This document shows, piece by piece, positions 21,396 through 32,280 of a stretch of 64,000 nt of DNA (the first letter of the stretch is position 1; each line of letters opens with the position of its first letter). The stretch comes from Planococcus citri. Lineage: Eukaryota; Arthropoda; Insecta; Hemiptera; Pseudococcidae. Where the stretch lies: positions 77,099,590 through 77,163,589 of the forward strand of contig NC_088678.1 of assembly GCF_950023065.1 (NCBI RefSeq), read 5' to 3'. A model generated the notes under the pieces. It was given only the letters and a program-made list of their open reading frames with translations, was not told where the DNA came from and did not search any database. The position numbers were made by a program, and so were the translations under genes.

Positions 21396-22092
21396 GTTAG
21401 AAGTACTTGGCCATCAACCACCCCCAAAATTTGAATTTTATCAGTAATATTCGGCTACTTGGTACTTTTTGTTTATATTTTTGTAATCGTGAGCTTTTAT
21501 GTTATGTCGCGATTATTGTTGTTATGATATTCATTGTGTCAAGTATTGTGTCAAGTACATTATGTAAAGTCTTAAAGCTTTTCAGCTTCGTTCTATGTTT
21601 ATTTATTCAATTGTTTGCGTTTACGCAAAACTAGTACATGAAATTTCTCCGCGATTTCCATTAATCGAGTAGGACGACGATTCGATTAAGATTTATTTGA
21701 TTTTTTTCGAGTATTTCGTAACACATTATGTATATATAGGTATTTAAATGTGTATTTGTAATTTACTATATCTGACAATGAACTGACGTGAAATCACGTC
21801 GTTCAACTCTTTCACTGCCGTCCAAAATATGGTACATTCCCCACAATGCCAAAACTTTTTTTTTAAATCACTGCAAAATTTTACATTTCTAGAAGGGAAA
21901 TGGTATTTTTTCAAGATTCCGTTCCATATTTGGTAACACTGACTCATTTAAAATGGTTGGTCAACACTGACCAACTCGGCACCAAATGTACACTTCATTA
22001 AAATTTTCAACGTTTTTTAGTGATTTTCATTGTAGTTTGTTAAAAAAATTGTAATATGTACTTATTTTTTGGCAGTTTTCAATGAAATTTAG
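21396..22092. other. Flank of the truncated foldback, then end of B2
   Basis: 21396-21735 is AT-rich with no recognised gene. 21740-21842 is the continuation of segment B2 (TTTAAATGTGTATTTGTAAT .. CCAAAATATGGTACATTCC). The remainder holds CACTGAC/ACTGACC words but nothing assignable. Confidence 0.45.
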
Positions 22093-22616
22093 ATACTGAC
22101 TTGCATATTATTATGAAACGCTCAAACTATCGCACATTCTGTCGTACGACGACGTCGGTTCTTGCGAAACAGGTTCATTGGGAAGCACACAATGTCATCC
22201 ACCTGAAGAACGAAACATACTTTTCCGCGCCGGAGAAAGTCATATCGATAAAATTATCAGATAATTTAGGGCTCACGGAGGATGATATATTTCTCTTCAA
22301 TTTTAATAGTGAAAATGTTACGTTTAAAACGAGTTTAAATGGGCAGAATTGGTAAGTATACACTCGCCTACCTCACGATTTCTACGATAATGTTTACGAG
22401 TATTATTTCAAAGAAAGTTATAAACATCGAACTTTCGTACTCTGAGAAGCAGAGTAGTGACACTGCAATATTATTTTCGGTATCGATGCCTTCGTGCTCG
22501 GTTCCACAAAAAACCATGTCGGCTACATGGCCGGCGATCAAAAGATTAGAGTGAGAATAGGAGGATCCTGCCCAAGAAAAGAAATAACTAGGTCATTAGG
22601 TACAAATGTGCGGAAG
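22093..22616 (+). CDS. Two exons of an unrecognised gene
   Basis: Exon 1 (22093-22351; acceptor AAATTTAG, donor TTG/GTAAGT) encodes SNYRTFCRTTTSVLAKQVHW .. LSDNLGLTEDDIFLFNFNSE. A second open piece (about 22462-22616) reads NIIFGIDAFVLGSTKNHVGY .. RVRIGGSCPRKEITR and ends at GGAA/GTAAGT. Composition and splice sites are convincing for exon 1 and moderate for exon 2. No domain recognised. Confidence 0.4.
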
Positions 22617-22923
22617 TAAGTAAATTTTATTATCCGGCCAAAATTCACTATTTTAAATAATAAATTCGTAATATTCCCAATCAAAGATAAATAATTTGAA
22701 ATTCGAATATTAGGTAGTAAGTACTTTGCATATTTTTACCCATGCGTCGAATTTCTTAAAAATTATCGCGAATTCGAAACTCGTAAAACGCGAACTTCGA
22801 TTTATCGCGACTGTTTAGAAATTTTTGTTCAAATTTCAGTTTATCAACAAAATAATATTAATATTTTGTTTCGAAAAACCTATATTTCAAGTAAAACACA
22901 ACAATACTTCCGCCATTGACAGC

Positions 22924-23085
22924 TGTCATCAAACATATCGCCATCTGTTGGCAAATCTTCTCCTCCTGCTGGCAGGAAGAAACGCTCTTCACGACGACGA
23001 CGTCCAAAAAGTAAAACCAATCCTGAACTTACGTTAGCAATAAGTCATGAAAATTTCTCCGTACCTCAATGCAGCAGCAAGTACA
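22924..23085 (+). CDS. Basic, Ser/Arg/Lys-rich exon
   Basis: After CATTGACAG a frame reads SPSVGKSSPPAGRKKRSSRR .. KSKTNPELTLAISHENF up to a GTACAT donor-like site. The Arg/Lys run looks like a nuclear localisation or DNA-backbone-binding tail. It may be an upstream exon of the transposase-derived gene at 23509, but phase was not verified. Confidence 0.3.
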
Positions 23086-23371
23086 TATGAAGTTGATTCT
23101 TATGATTTCATTTTAAATACATGTACCAAAATAATTCGCGAATAATTCCTTTTCGGTGTATTTTTTATACTTAAAGCTGTTGATGGCTCAAACAATGGAT
23201 CCATGTACTCAAAATGGGCAAAGCACACAGAAATGCGAAATTCAGCAGCCTCCACTTTGCTGATTTTGATTTTGTGAATTCTTACTCGTAAACCTTTTTC
23301 TGAAAATGTTGGTATTTCAATCTGTATCTTCGCAATTTTGACAGTGTGTTTAAACCAATTTTTTGAACATA

Positions 23372-23487
23372 TGAAAACTGGTGAAAAATATACCTTTAAT
23401 GAATTTAATGAGTAAATTTAAACCAAATTCCCAATTTCAAGTTTTAGACGACTTTAAACAATTTGCTAATTATACCAGACCGTATCT
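23372..23487. repeat. Intact copy of the repeat hit by the 2 kb palindrome
   Basis: GGTGAAAAATATACC .. AATGAGTAAATTTAAACC .. TATACCAGACC. It shows AGTAAA joined directly to TTTAAACC, the junction that the element 391-2423 separates. Confidence 0.7.
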
Positions 23488-23508
23488 TTAAATTTTCATT
23501 TCTTATAG

Positions 23509-25196
23509 AATGGTTTACCATGCGTAATCGTCATCAATCCTGTTCACAATCATCCGATTCAGAGCAGCGATGTTTTGAAATATCTACCTGCAGATGACGA
23601 ATTAAAATGCAAATTCATGGAATACTTTTCCAGAGGAATGCGCCCAGCTGAAGCCAAGAAACACCACGAAGAATTCCTGAACCGTAGTGATGATAAATTG
23701 AATCATTATACCCTCGCTAATAGTTCATTCAATCCAACGCATAGAACAATACAGTATTGGTTTACTGAATGGACCAAAAAAAATTATGGGTCGCGAGATA
23801 ATTCTGATTTAATAGAAGTGAGTTGAGTTACCTATCATTCTGAATTTGTGTACAGTAGATACATAATTTTTTGTGCATTAATTAGTACTGATATTTGTAA
23901 AAGCTATTACTCAAATAACTGAGTAGGTACCAATTGTGAATTGTATTTTTTTTCTTTTAGAAACTTACTGAAAGGCAGAACACTTTATCCGAAGACGACA
24001 CAATACTTAAGTTTTCAACTAACCCATTCGCAATCTTGATTGCAACACCGATCATGCAAAGTGCCCATGAAATTCCCACCAGCCGAAATATCACATTTAT
24101 AGATACAACATCATCCTGCGATGGAAATAATAATGCTATAACTTTTATATTAACTGCATGTGCTGCTGGTGCAGTCCCAATCGGTGTTGTGATTACTGAA
24201 AATCAAACCACAGAAAGTTTTGTTGCTGGTTTCACACTACTTAAGAACTCCATTGCTGATAGCTTTGGTAAACAGAAGTATCCTGATGTTGTAATTACTG
24301 ATAAATGCGCCAGTGAAATGAAGGCTATTAAACTAGTGTGGCCTGATTCAGAAAATTTTCTCTGCATCTTTCATGTGCTGCAATATGTTGGAAGATGGCT
24401 TCGTGACTCAAATCATAAAATTCCAGCGATTCAACAGCGCGATTTTTTCAACAGCTTTTCCAGAATATTATACTGCACCAATGCCACAGGTGCTGAAAAT
24501 GCTTACGAAGCTGCTGTTGCTATTGCTGACGGATTTGAAACGTGGATTGATTACCTTGCTGATCAATGGAAAATTAAAGAGCAATGGGTACTAGCTTATC
24601 GTGTTGGCTTCGTAGATCACCACACAAACAATTTTGCAGAAGTGACTGTAAGAATTTTTAAAGACAACGTATTGGAACGAATTAAAGCATATAGGCCTAA
24701 TGCTATATCATTAATCGATTTTGTGACCTCAACCATGGAAAATGTGTATTGTGATAAACTCAAAGATTTTGCTTATAATCGGAAGCCTGGACTTAATGCT
24801 CGATTGTGTTTTTTGAACATGTTTATAAGAAATGCAGTTATCTTTCATCTGATGATGTTATTCAGAGAAATGAAGAAGAATACACAGTTCGCAGTGAAAG
24901 AAACAATGAACAGTGGTATACAGTGTACCATACTGGATTCTGTAATTGTGAGTTAGGTCTCCGAGGTCAGTTTTGTAAACATCTATGCGGCGTTTTTAAA
25001 TTTTATGGCGTCGTTTTTGATAAAATGCCTCCTGTTACAATTATGGATCGAAAATTAATGGCATATGTCGCATTTGGTTCAAAACAGCCAGATTCAAGTT
25101 TTTTTTCTTCCTCTTCATCTTGATAATCTGAGAGAAGATGAATTGAAAATGATCGATAATGATTCAGCTTTGGAACATTCTGACTCAAGTGAGTAG
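23509..25196 (+). pseudogene. MULE-type transposase gene with SWIM zinc finger
   Basis: Exon 1 (23509-23817; acceptor TTCTTATAG, donor GAA/GTGAGT) starts inside a zinc-finger-like end (VNP-type HNHP, as in FLYWCH/FAR1 modules). Exon 2 starts at 23961 (TCTTTTAG) in the same phase. It holds the MULE core: FIDTTSSCDG (first Asp), GVVITENQTTESF, VVITDKCASEMKAI (second Asp) and CIFHVLQYVGRWL. A SWIM finger follows: FCNCELGLRGQFCKHLCG (CXC..CXH, about 24942-24995). One shift at a T6 run (24809-24814) and one at a T8 run (25099-25106) break the frame; adjusting each run by one restores continuity to TAG 25194-25196. Decayed, or homopolymer error. Confidence 0.8.
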
Positions 25197-25617
25197 CATA
25201 TTGTAAAGTATTGTAGATTTTGGCCTTTTATGCTAAATTTGGTGTGTTACATTCATGTTCAATGGACATACTCGGATTTGGCATTAAGGTAACGTGTTGG
25301 TAATTGGTATTCAGCAAGAATATCATATAAACATATTGTAATGTAGCTACGAATACATTTATTCAATACAAAAGAATACTCCATGTCCATGATACCTTTC
25401 GTACTGTTCGCTATTCATTTCAGAAAAGTTTAAACGAATTTATTTTTTATTGTTATAATATAATTTATTAGAAAAAATTATTTTCATTTGTCAAGTCCAG
25501 TCAGTGTTTTGCTTATGAGCGACAGCTTGTTTACTTTTTGAAAATCTGAATCGAATCAACGTTCTGAAGGTTCGTTCGCGAGATGCAGCCTAACGGGGTA
25601 GGGTTTGCTAATATGCC
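25197..25617. other. AT-rich spacer
   Basis: Nothing recognised apart from A/T runs. Confidence 0.35.
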
Positions 25618-26864
25618 TGATATTAACCCCCCCCCCCCGAATCCGAATTTCGCCATTTCCAGCCACTCTGGAGCCTCCAGTGCTACTTTTTCAATTTCTC
25701 CAGAATTTTCAATTTGCTCCAGAGGGCGTGAGTATGAAGTTGGGCAACTAAAAATCGAGTTGTGTGTTATACTCGAACTGTTTAACGAATTTATTCACAT
25801 TTGAGCCGATTCTGGAGGGGGCGCCTCAAGAGTGGATTTTTGACCAGCTGTTTTCATAATATCCAAAAATTGAAGGGAGACCCGAGAAAGGCTGGAAATG
25901 GCGAAATTCGCTCTCGTGTGGTTAATTAATGACAAAATTCAGCGATTCGCGCAAATTTCAAAAATTTTCGCAAAAACAAGGAATTTTTGGTTTTTAGATT
26001 ATTTTTATTTCGAAAAAAAGCTGGTCAAAAAACCACTCTTGAGGCGTCCGCTCCAGAATTGGCTGAAATGTGGATAAATTCTTTAAACAGGTCGAGTATA
26101 ACATACAACTCGATTTTTAGCTACCCAATTTCATATTCACGCCTTCTAGAGCAAATTGAAAATTCTGGAGAAATTGAAAAATCGCGCTGGAGCCTCCAGA
26201 ATAGCTGGAAATGGTGAAATTCGCCCTCGTGGGATTAGTTCATGACGAAATACTGCGATTCGCGCAAATTTCAAAAATTTCCTCGCAGACGGTAAAATTT
26301 TGATTTTTTTGGATTTTTTTATGAAAAAAGCTGGTCAAAAAACCACTCTTGAAGTGTCCCTCCCAAAATCGACCCAAATGTGAATAAACCCGTTAAACAG
26401 ATCGAGTATAACACACAACTCGATTTTTAGCTGCCCAACTTCATATTCACGCCTTCTGAAGCAAATTGAAAATTCTGGAGAAATTGAAAAATCGCGCTGG
26501 AGCCTTCCAGAATAGCTGGAAATGGCGAAATTCGCCCTCGTGGGGTTAGTTCATGACGAAATACTGCGATTCGCGCAAATTTCAAAAATTTCCTCGCAAA
26601 CGGTAAAATTTTGATTTTTTTGGATTTTTTTATGAAAAATGCTGGTCAAAAAACCACTCTTGAAGTGTCCCTCCCAAAATCTACTCAAATGTGGATAAAC
26701 TCGTTAAACAGATCGAGTATAACACACAACTCGATTTTTAGCTGCCCAACTTCATATTAACGCCTTCTGGAGCAAATTGAAAATTCTGGAGAAATTGAAA
26801 AATAGCGCTGGAGGCTCTAGAATGGCTGGAAATGGCGAAATTTGGATTTGGGGGGTTAATATCA
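25618..26864. mobile_element. Foldback built of ~311-bp units
   Basis: The ends TGATATTAACCCCCC and GGGGGGTTAATATCA are inverted, followed inward by GAATCCGAATTTCGCCATTT and its complement-like partner. One unit is in reverse orientation (about 25640-25860) and three are direct (GCTGGAAATGG at 25890, 26203, 26514, with a closing copy at 26827; AAAAAACCACTCTTGA spaced 310-312 bp). The shared TCTGGAGCCTCCAG word resembles the TAGTCCGG foldback. No coding capacity. Confidence 0.75.
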
Positions 26865-27087
26865 GTTTTAGGACTCATTTTGAACATTTTTACTGATCAA
26901 GTACGTACTTTTCAAAAAAAAGCATAAATCACCAAAATAGTCAATTTTGGATTTTCAAAAATTCGCCAAAAATCGAAAAATGAACTTGGGCAGCTGAAAA
27001 TTTGGTTTTGGGTGTTTTAGAACATGCTCTTTTCAAAAATCGCGGTCCCGTTCAAATCGGAGGCGGACACCTCAAGATTAAAAACAT

Positions 27088-27644
27088 TGTTAAGATAGTT
27101 CCAGTTTGTTCTCCTGCCAGTTAGAAACGAGGTACCAACTGTTTCTCCGCACTCTCGCGCCCCAGTACAGAAACTGGCTTCAGCCGTTTCTATCGTAGTA
27201 CCTCGCGGATGATATGGGGGATAGGTACTGGTTCCAAATCACGTTCCTGCCTTTTCTCACGCATCCGCGTTAGAATTCTCCCGCCAAGGGTGTTCCAGCG
27301 TTCCAGTACCTCGTCTCACCCTTCCACTTAACCTATCTAAGCAGTACGTTGCTCGCCAACATCTCTATGTGCATCTTGGCGACATCAATCAGCTGTAGTC
27401 GAAAAACATAGTTCCTAACGATTGTATGAGGAGGGATACATTGTTAGCAATAGTATACAGTAGATAGTAGATCTATGTATTTTGTGTAGTAGTAGTGCTA
27501 ATTCTTAGGACGATATATTCGCTCTTATAGTTTAGTTTAGTATGGAGTCAGATTTTATAATGTAAATTTTTCGTGTGTGATTTTTTCTAATTAAAATTAT
27601 GCACGATTATTTGCGTTTTTCTTTTTACTCATATCACCTTAACA
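27088..27644. mobile_element. Solo LTR, 557 bp, 5-bp target duplication
   Basis: It starts TGTTAAG and ends CTTAACA, the TG..CA short inverted ends of LTRs. AACAT is present at 27083-27087 and 27645-27649. It is more GC-rich than its surroundings. No internal coding region adjoins it, so it is best read as an LTR-LTR recombination product; family (Ty3 or BEL) not determined. Confidence 0.75.
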
Positions 27645-27649
27645 AACAT

Positions 27650-28276
27650 TCCAAGAATTTACACCCTCAGACGACGATATACTAATAACATTAACATCGC
27701 CACTGTCTAAGGCTAATACCTTTAGGTGGTAAACTTTGTTGACTTGACAGAAATGCTGATAGTTCCCAGATTTTACTAAAAACGGAAATAACGAAATTAT
27801 TATCGGCCGTTTTTAGAGAGCAAAATGTATCAAATCACCAAAACGTGAATATTCATTCGATGTTTTCCGGTCTTCCATCGTCTACAAGATGCCCAGACTG
27901 GCAATTTTGCTCAATTCGGTTTAGGATATGATTTTTTTCGTTGTGTGTCTGATGTATTGGGTATAGCCGAATATAACTACATATTTGATTTTTTTAAAAT
28001 CGAGTTATTGATTTTTTGAGGAGTCGGCGACTCCACAAATGGTGAGTTCAATTTATTATGTTTTATTATAACTGCCTGCACCTGGTATAATGAACACGTG
28101 ATTACAAGTTCAACGAACCTGGATGCAAAAAAATATGTCCATGATTCATGAATTCATACTTATTACGTAATATTATCTCGCAGTTCAAGAACTCTACGGA
28201 TATAAATCGGAGTAAGAATCGTGAACAGAGGTCGATTCATATGTATTCTACAATAACAATAATGCAACCATGTAAG
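27650..28276. other. AT-rich sequence, one possible small exon
   Basis: An open stretch at about 28148-28270 ends at ACCAT/GTAAGT, but its composition is not decisive. Nothing else recognised. Confidence 0.3.
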
Positions 28277-28700
28277 TACAGGGGATGGAAGAACGCACAG
28301 GAACGAAGAATGATAGAACAAAAGAATAACCAATTTTTGAATGAACGAACACCTGGAAAAATCCCAGTTTAGAACATTGAGAACAAAGAACGAAAATTTG
28401 TATTCGTCTTCACGACGAATAGAAGAACAAGAACCGTTCTTCTGATTTTTAACCTTGTTCCCGTTCTTCTTCTTTTCACTCTGCTTTCAGTTTTTTGTTT
28501 TAGTTTTTTATTATTTTTTTCCGATCATTTTGAGATATTTTGAGTGAAAACTTGAAAAAAAAAGGTGCCAAAATTTGGCCCATATGCAACAAAAAAAAAA
28601 AAAAAATCAAGAGAACAAAAAAACGGACAATGTTTTATATTTCAGGAACAAAAGAACGAAGAACAAAACTCCTTGTGTAGTGGGAGAAAAATACACTCAG
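28277..28700. repeat. GAAC/GTTC-rich low-complexity block
   Basis: Dense GAACGAAGAAC, AGAACAA and complementary GTTCTTCT words, with an A-run at 28591-28605. The style is that of the word-filled interiors of the hAT MITEs, but no terminal repeats or target duplication could be shown. Confidence 0.35.
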
Positions 28701-28870
28701 TTCTCCCACTTATGTGGGAGAAAAATATTTTTATCCGTTATCTACACTGGGAGAAATTTACATACGAAAAGTTCAGTCACCTTAATGGGAGAAAATTTTC
28801 CTGTCTCCTAATTGGGAGGAAAATTCTCATTCGCCATAGTAGCAGAATATTTTTCTACCCCCTAAGCGAC
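28675..28870. repeat. GGGAGAAAA minirepeat
   Basis: (T)GGGAGAAAA or close variants recur at about 28681, 28709, 28750, 28787 and 28814, with a complementary TTCTCCCA between the first two. Short and irregular; origin unknown. Confidence 0.4.
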
Positions 28871-28899
28871 AGATTTTCGATCATTTTAGTGACCAATTA

Positions 28900-30060
28900 T
28901 GACGTCGATGACCAAGCCGCGACAATTTAAACTTCCTACTGAGTGGTGGTGGCGCTTACGTCCAATTATAATCAAGAAATTATCGAACATAGCCAATTAT
29001 ACTCGATTACATCATCGTTTTTTAGGTGGTGGCGCCAAGCTGTCCACCACTCTCGCGATAATAACCAATAGAAAACCAGTTCAACACGAATATCGCCGAG
29101 TATAATCGAACATGACGTAATTCTAGCGCCAGCCGCGAAAGATAGCGCCGCTAAAAGCGTTGAGCGCGTGCGCCACTGACTGCATACGTTCCCCCGCCCG
29201 ATTGCTCGTAAAAAGCGCAGTTATAAAAGCTCTGATCCGAGACAATTTAGGTAGGACTGCAGACATCGACGCCGCCGAGTATAGTTCCAACTTTACTTCC
29301 ATCTCCGCAAATGGGCTGGAGCCCATTCGCCAGAAGAGACCAATAAATCCATCTTTAGCTCAATATTTCCAACTCTAGTTCCTACTGTTTCCAGCTTTAG
29401 CTTCCTTTAGTTTGTGATTTATTGGACTTTGATGAATTTTGGCGTTTGCAGCCTCGGACTTTGTCATCATCTGCGATGACATGGTTTCTCAAGTTAAGTC
29501 CCTATGGGTCAATTAGTGAATCTTCAGCTGTCTCGGATCACTCTTTGAAATGCACAGAGATAGGTTTTAATAACAAGTTGTCTTGGTTCACATTCCAACT
29601 TTAGATTTAAGTTTCAAGACTTTGGCTCACATTGTCTTTCTTTATTTTCTTTTTTGTTTGAAAATGACGTATCGCTCAGGACGTGCATTTTAGTTTCAAG
29701 TACAGACGCATCGCTCAGGGTGTCTTCCTTTCTTTTTTCTATTTTTAATATTTATTTTCCTTCTTGTTGCTCCTAGTTTAAGTATTCCCAAAATTCCCCA
29801 GGGTTGCGATCCTTTTTATTTGTCTTTGTTTTATCCCTTAAGTATAAGAATAAATATCCTAAATGTGAATTTGTCTTGGACTTTTATTCAACTTTCGTGA
29901 CTTTGAGAATTCAATGAATATTTCCAACTTTACCATAAATATATCATTCCGTCGAAAGTTCAATCATATCTTAGCTCAAGCTTCAATTATCCAACTTTAA
30001 CCCCACGTATTATAAATATGTAAATATTGTGGAGGGAACCCATTTTACATCCGCGATTCA
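28900..30060 (+). promoter_or_regulatory. GC-richer, LTR-like or promoter-like island
   Basis: A TTATAAAAGC box (29220-29229) sits in a locally GC-rich stretch (29000-29330). TTCCAACTTTA or close variants recur (about 29284, 29370, 29596, 29923, 29989), and AATAAAT-type signals follow (about 29848). This resembles a retroelement LTR/leader or a promoter, but no TG..CA ends or target duplication were found and no gene follows. Confidence 0.25.
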
Positions 30061-30640
30061 TCCGATCCTGAGATCTCGATGAGCTAGTCATAGAATCGCG
30101 AGAGATATCAATTAGGACATCACCAATATTTCCATCACTATTTTTCCAACAGAACCAGAGTGCATGAATCCGATATCCAGATGGCCAAAGAGGATTTGAA
30201 TTAGTCTATATTTTCTTATCTTCAAAGAAATCAAGATTCAAAAATTTCCATTTTTGAACTCTTGGTGAAAAATCAAAAACTTCAAAATAAAAAATTTAAT
30301 TTTTTGTTTTATGGTATTTTTTGGGTTTTTCCGAATATTTCTCCCTCCACACTTGTTGTTCCATCCTGACCAGTGACCAGATAGGAACATTTTTTTGCGA
30401 AGTAAAAGTGTGGACGAAAACTGCGACCAGGTAGGTAAGTTGAATTACATCATTTTATAGGAAATTTAATCTTCTTTGGTAATGTGGTAAGAGTTCACGA
30501 ATACATCGCGTCATTATTTTCAATTATCAAAGAAAGAGGGGATATTGTATTTTAACTACTGTGTAGTGTGTATGTCTGTGTACTATAATATTGTTTTTTT
30601 TTTTTACATGATAATTGTATGTATATGTACATGCCACTGT
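30061..30640. other. Non-coding AT-rich stretch
   Basis: Nothing recognised. Confidence 0.3.
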
Positions 30641-30642
30641 AG

Positions 30643-30741
30643 TGGTGATATGTATCACAAAGTTGTTACAGAGAACTCCAGCAAAGAGTCTGGACCCTTG
30701 TGCGTACTTTTAGTAACCCATGGCAAGTATGGCGCCTGAAG
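30643..30741 (+). pseudogene. Caspase-like exon scrap
   Basis: After CCACTGTAG the frame reads GDMYHKVVTENSSKESGP then LCVLLVTHGKYGA and TGA (30737-30739), with a donor-like GAAG/GTACGC just after. 'ENSSKES-x-LCVLLVTHG-x-x-G' resembles the caspase p20 region around the catalytic His (SHG). The in-frame stop before the donor would truncate it, so it is a broken or misread fragment. The short length makes the family call tentative. Confidence 0.3.
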
Positions 30742-30744
30742 GTA

Positions 30745-32280
30745 CGCATTTCTCATCTTTTACCTGGAGTAGGATACTCGTCTCGTATTTCGGTAGATGT
30801 AAGTCACTCGAAAAAAATATTTTGAAACTATGGCATTATGCAGCCAAGTAAATCAAGCTAAATCACGATCCTAGGTCAATTTGCGGCGGAGTTATAGCCA
30901 GTACTCTCCCACTAAATACGTCCCATTAGGAGCCATCTCCCTACTGTTTAAAAATCGTACGTAATTTTGATCGAGCATGTGGCAAAAAAACAAAAACAAA
31001 GTACGAAGACTAAAGGAACCGAAAATGCACAGTAAATACGTACCTAAGTATCGAAAATCCACTGATCTCGTCCCAGTGTTTTTTTAAAAATATTTTTGGG
31101 ACCCCCTCCTCCCACTAAAATGAGTTGATTGAGGTAAAAATTGTATTCAAAGTATCAATGTATCACTCGTTCTTCCATATTTGAACGTTGCGTCCAGATT
31201 TAGAGGCTCAAATGATTAAAATCCACTTTTTTTTTGTGCTGAAATAGGTATTGCACACTTACGAAAAAACGACCCAATTCAGCACAACGTTAAATTTATA
31301 ATTATTCCTTGATTAATCGTTTTCAACTGCGTATCAAGAATATGCATTCGACCCCCAAGACCTGTAAATTTTCCATAATTTAATTGTTGGCTCTGTAATG
31401 TGATCTCGAACGAGACTTTGAAAAATCCACTCCGCACATCTCACTATTCTGGCTGTTTTGTCGTCGAAGTCAACTTCTTATTAGACTGAGTTTTTTTTCC
31501 TCCAACTTCGAAAAAGTTTTTTAATTTGCTTAACGCGAATCCTTGAATGTGTAATGGTATAATTGCTATACAGCGAAGTAAAAAAAATTTTTCTCATCTC
31601 TTGTTTCGTTATTTTTTCTCTAAAAAAATATTAAATCCAATATAAGCGAGCTGTTGAGAATAATCATTTTTCATTGAACGAGCTCGCTAAGTAATGAGAA
31701 AAAAAAATTAATTGTAATTCTTTAGTAAAACTCTGGCCCGGATTTTATTCGAAATTAACTCGCAATGGGCTGGTGAAGGGGTGAAATTTCTTAACGAATT
31801 GAAAGTGCGTTAGGTTAAAGCGTTTGTATAGCTATAGGAGAGCTGTGGAGGGGAAAACGTGCTTTGTTTAATGTATTCTCGAATTTTTTGGCTAACCTGA
31901 TTCGTATAGAGAAAAGAAGGGTGTAGAAGAAAATGTTATGATAAAAAAATACCAATTTTTTCCCCATTTTTATTAACAATTTTTCTTCACGTTTTCTCTT
32001 CGTATGAGAGGATATTTAATTTAGACAGGCACGATTTTTTGTTGTCGCTTTTGGCCTTTTAATTTATACAAACTATATTATCATTGTTTAAATGAATATT
32101 TACACTTTTATCTTGATTCAATTTCTTTAACAATTTCAGGTTTAACCATTTTCAAATAATTGGTTTAAATTTTTAAATTTTTAAATTCCAAGTCCAGGTA
32201 ACTTCAAGTCAAGATTAAAAAATTAGATAAGTATGGCTAAAAATAGCCCCACGTAACGTAAACAATGCAAAATAATTACA
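30745..32280. other. Long non-coding AT-rich stretch
   Basis: No open frame with coding character and no recognisable repeat family. Confidence 0.4.

Noticed and set aside
28900..30060. Full-length LTR with defined ends
   Set aside because: TG..CA ends, target duplication and a primer-binding site could not be found; kept only as an LTR-like or promoter-like island.
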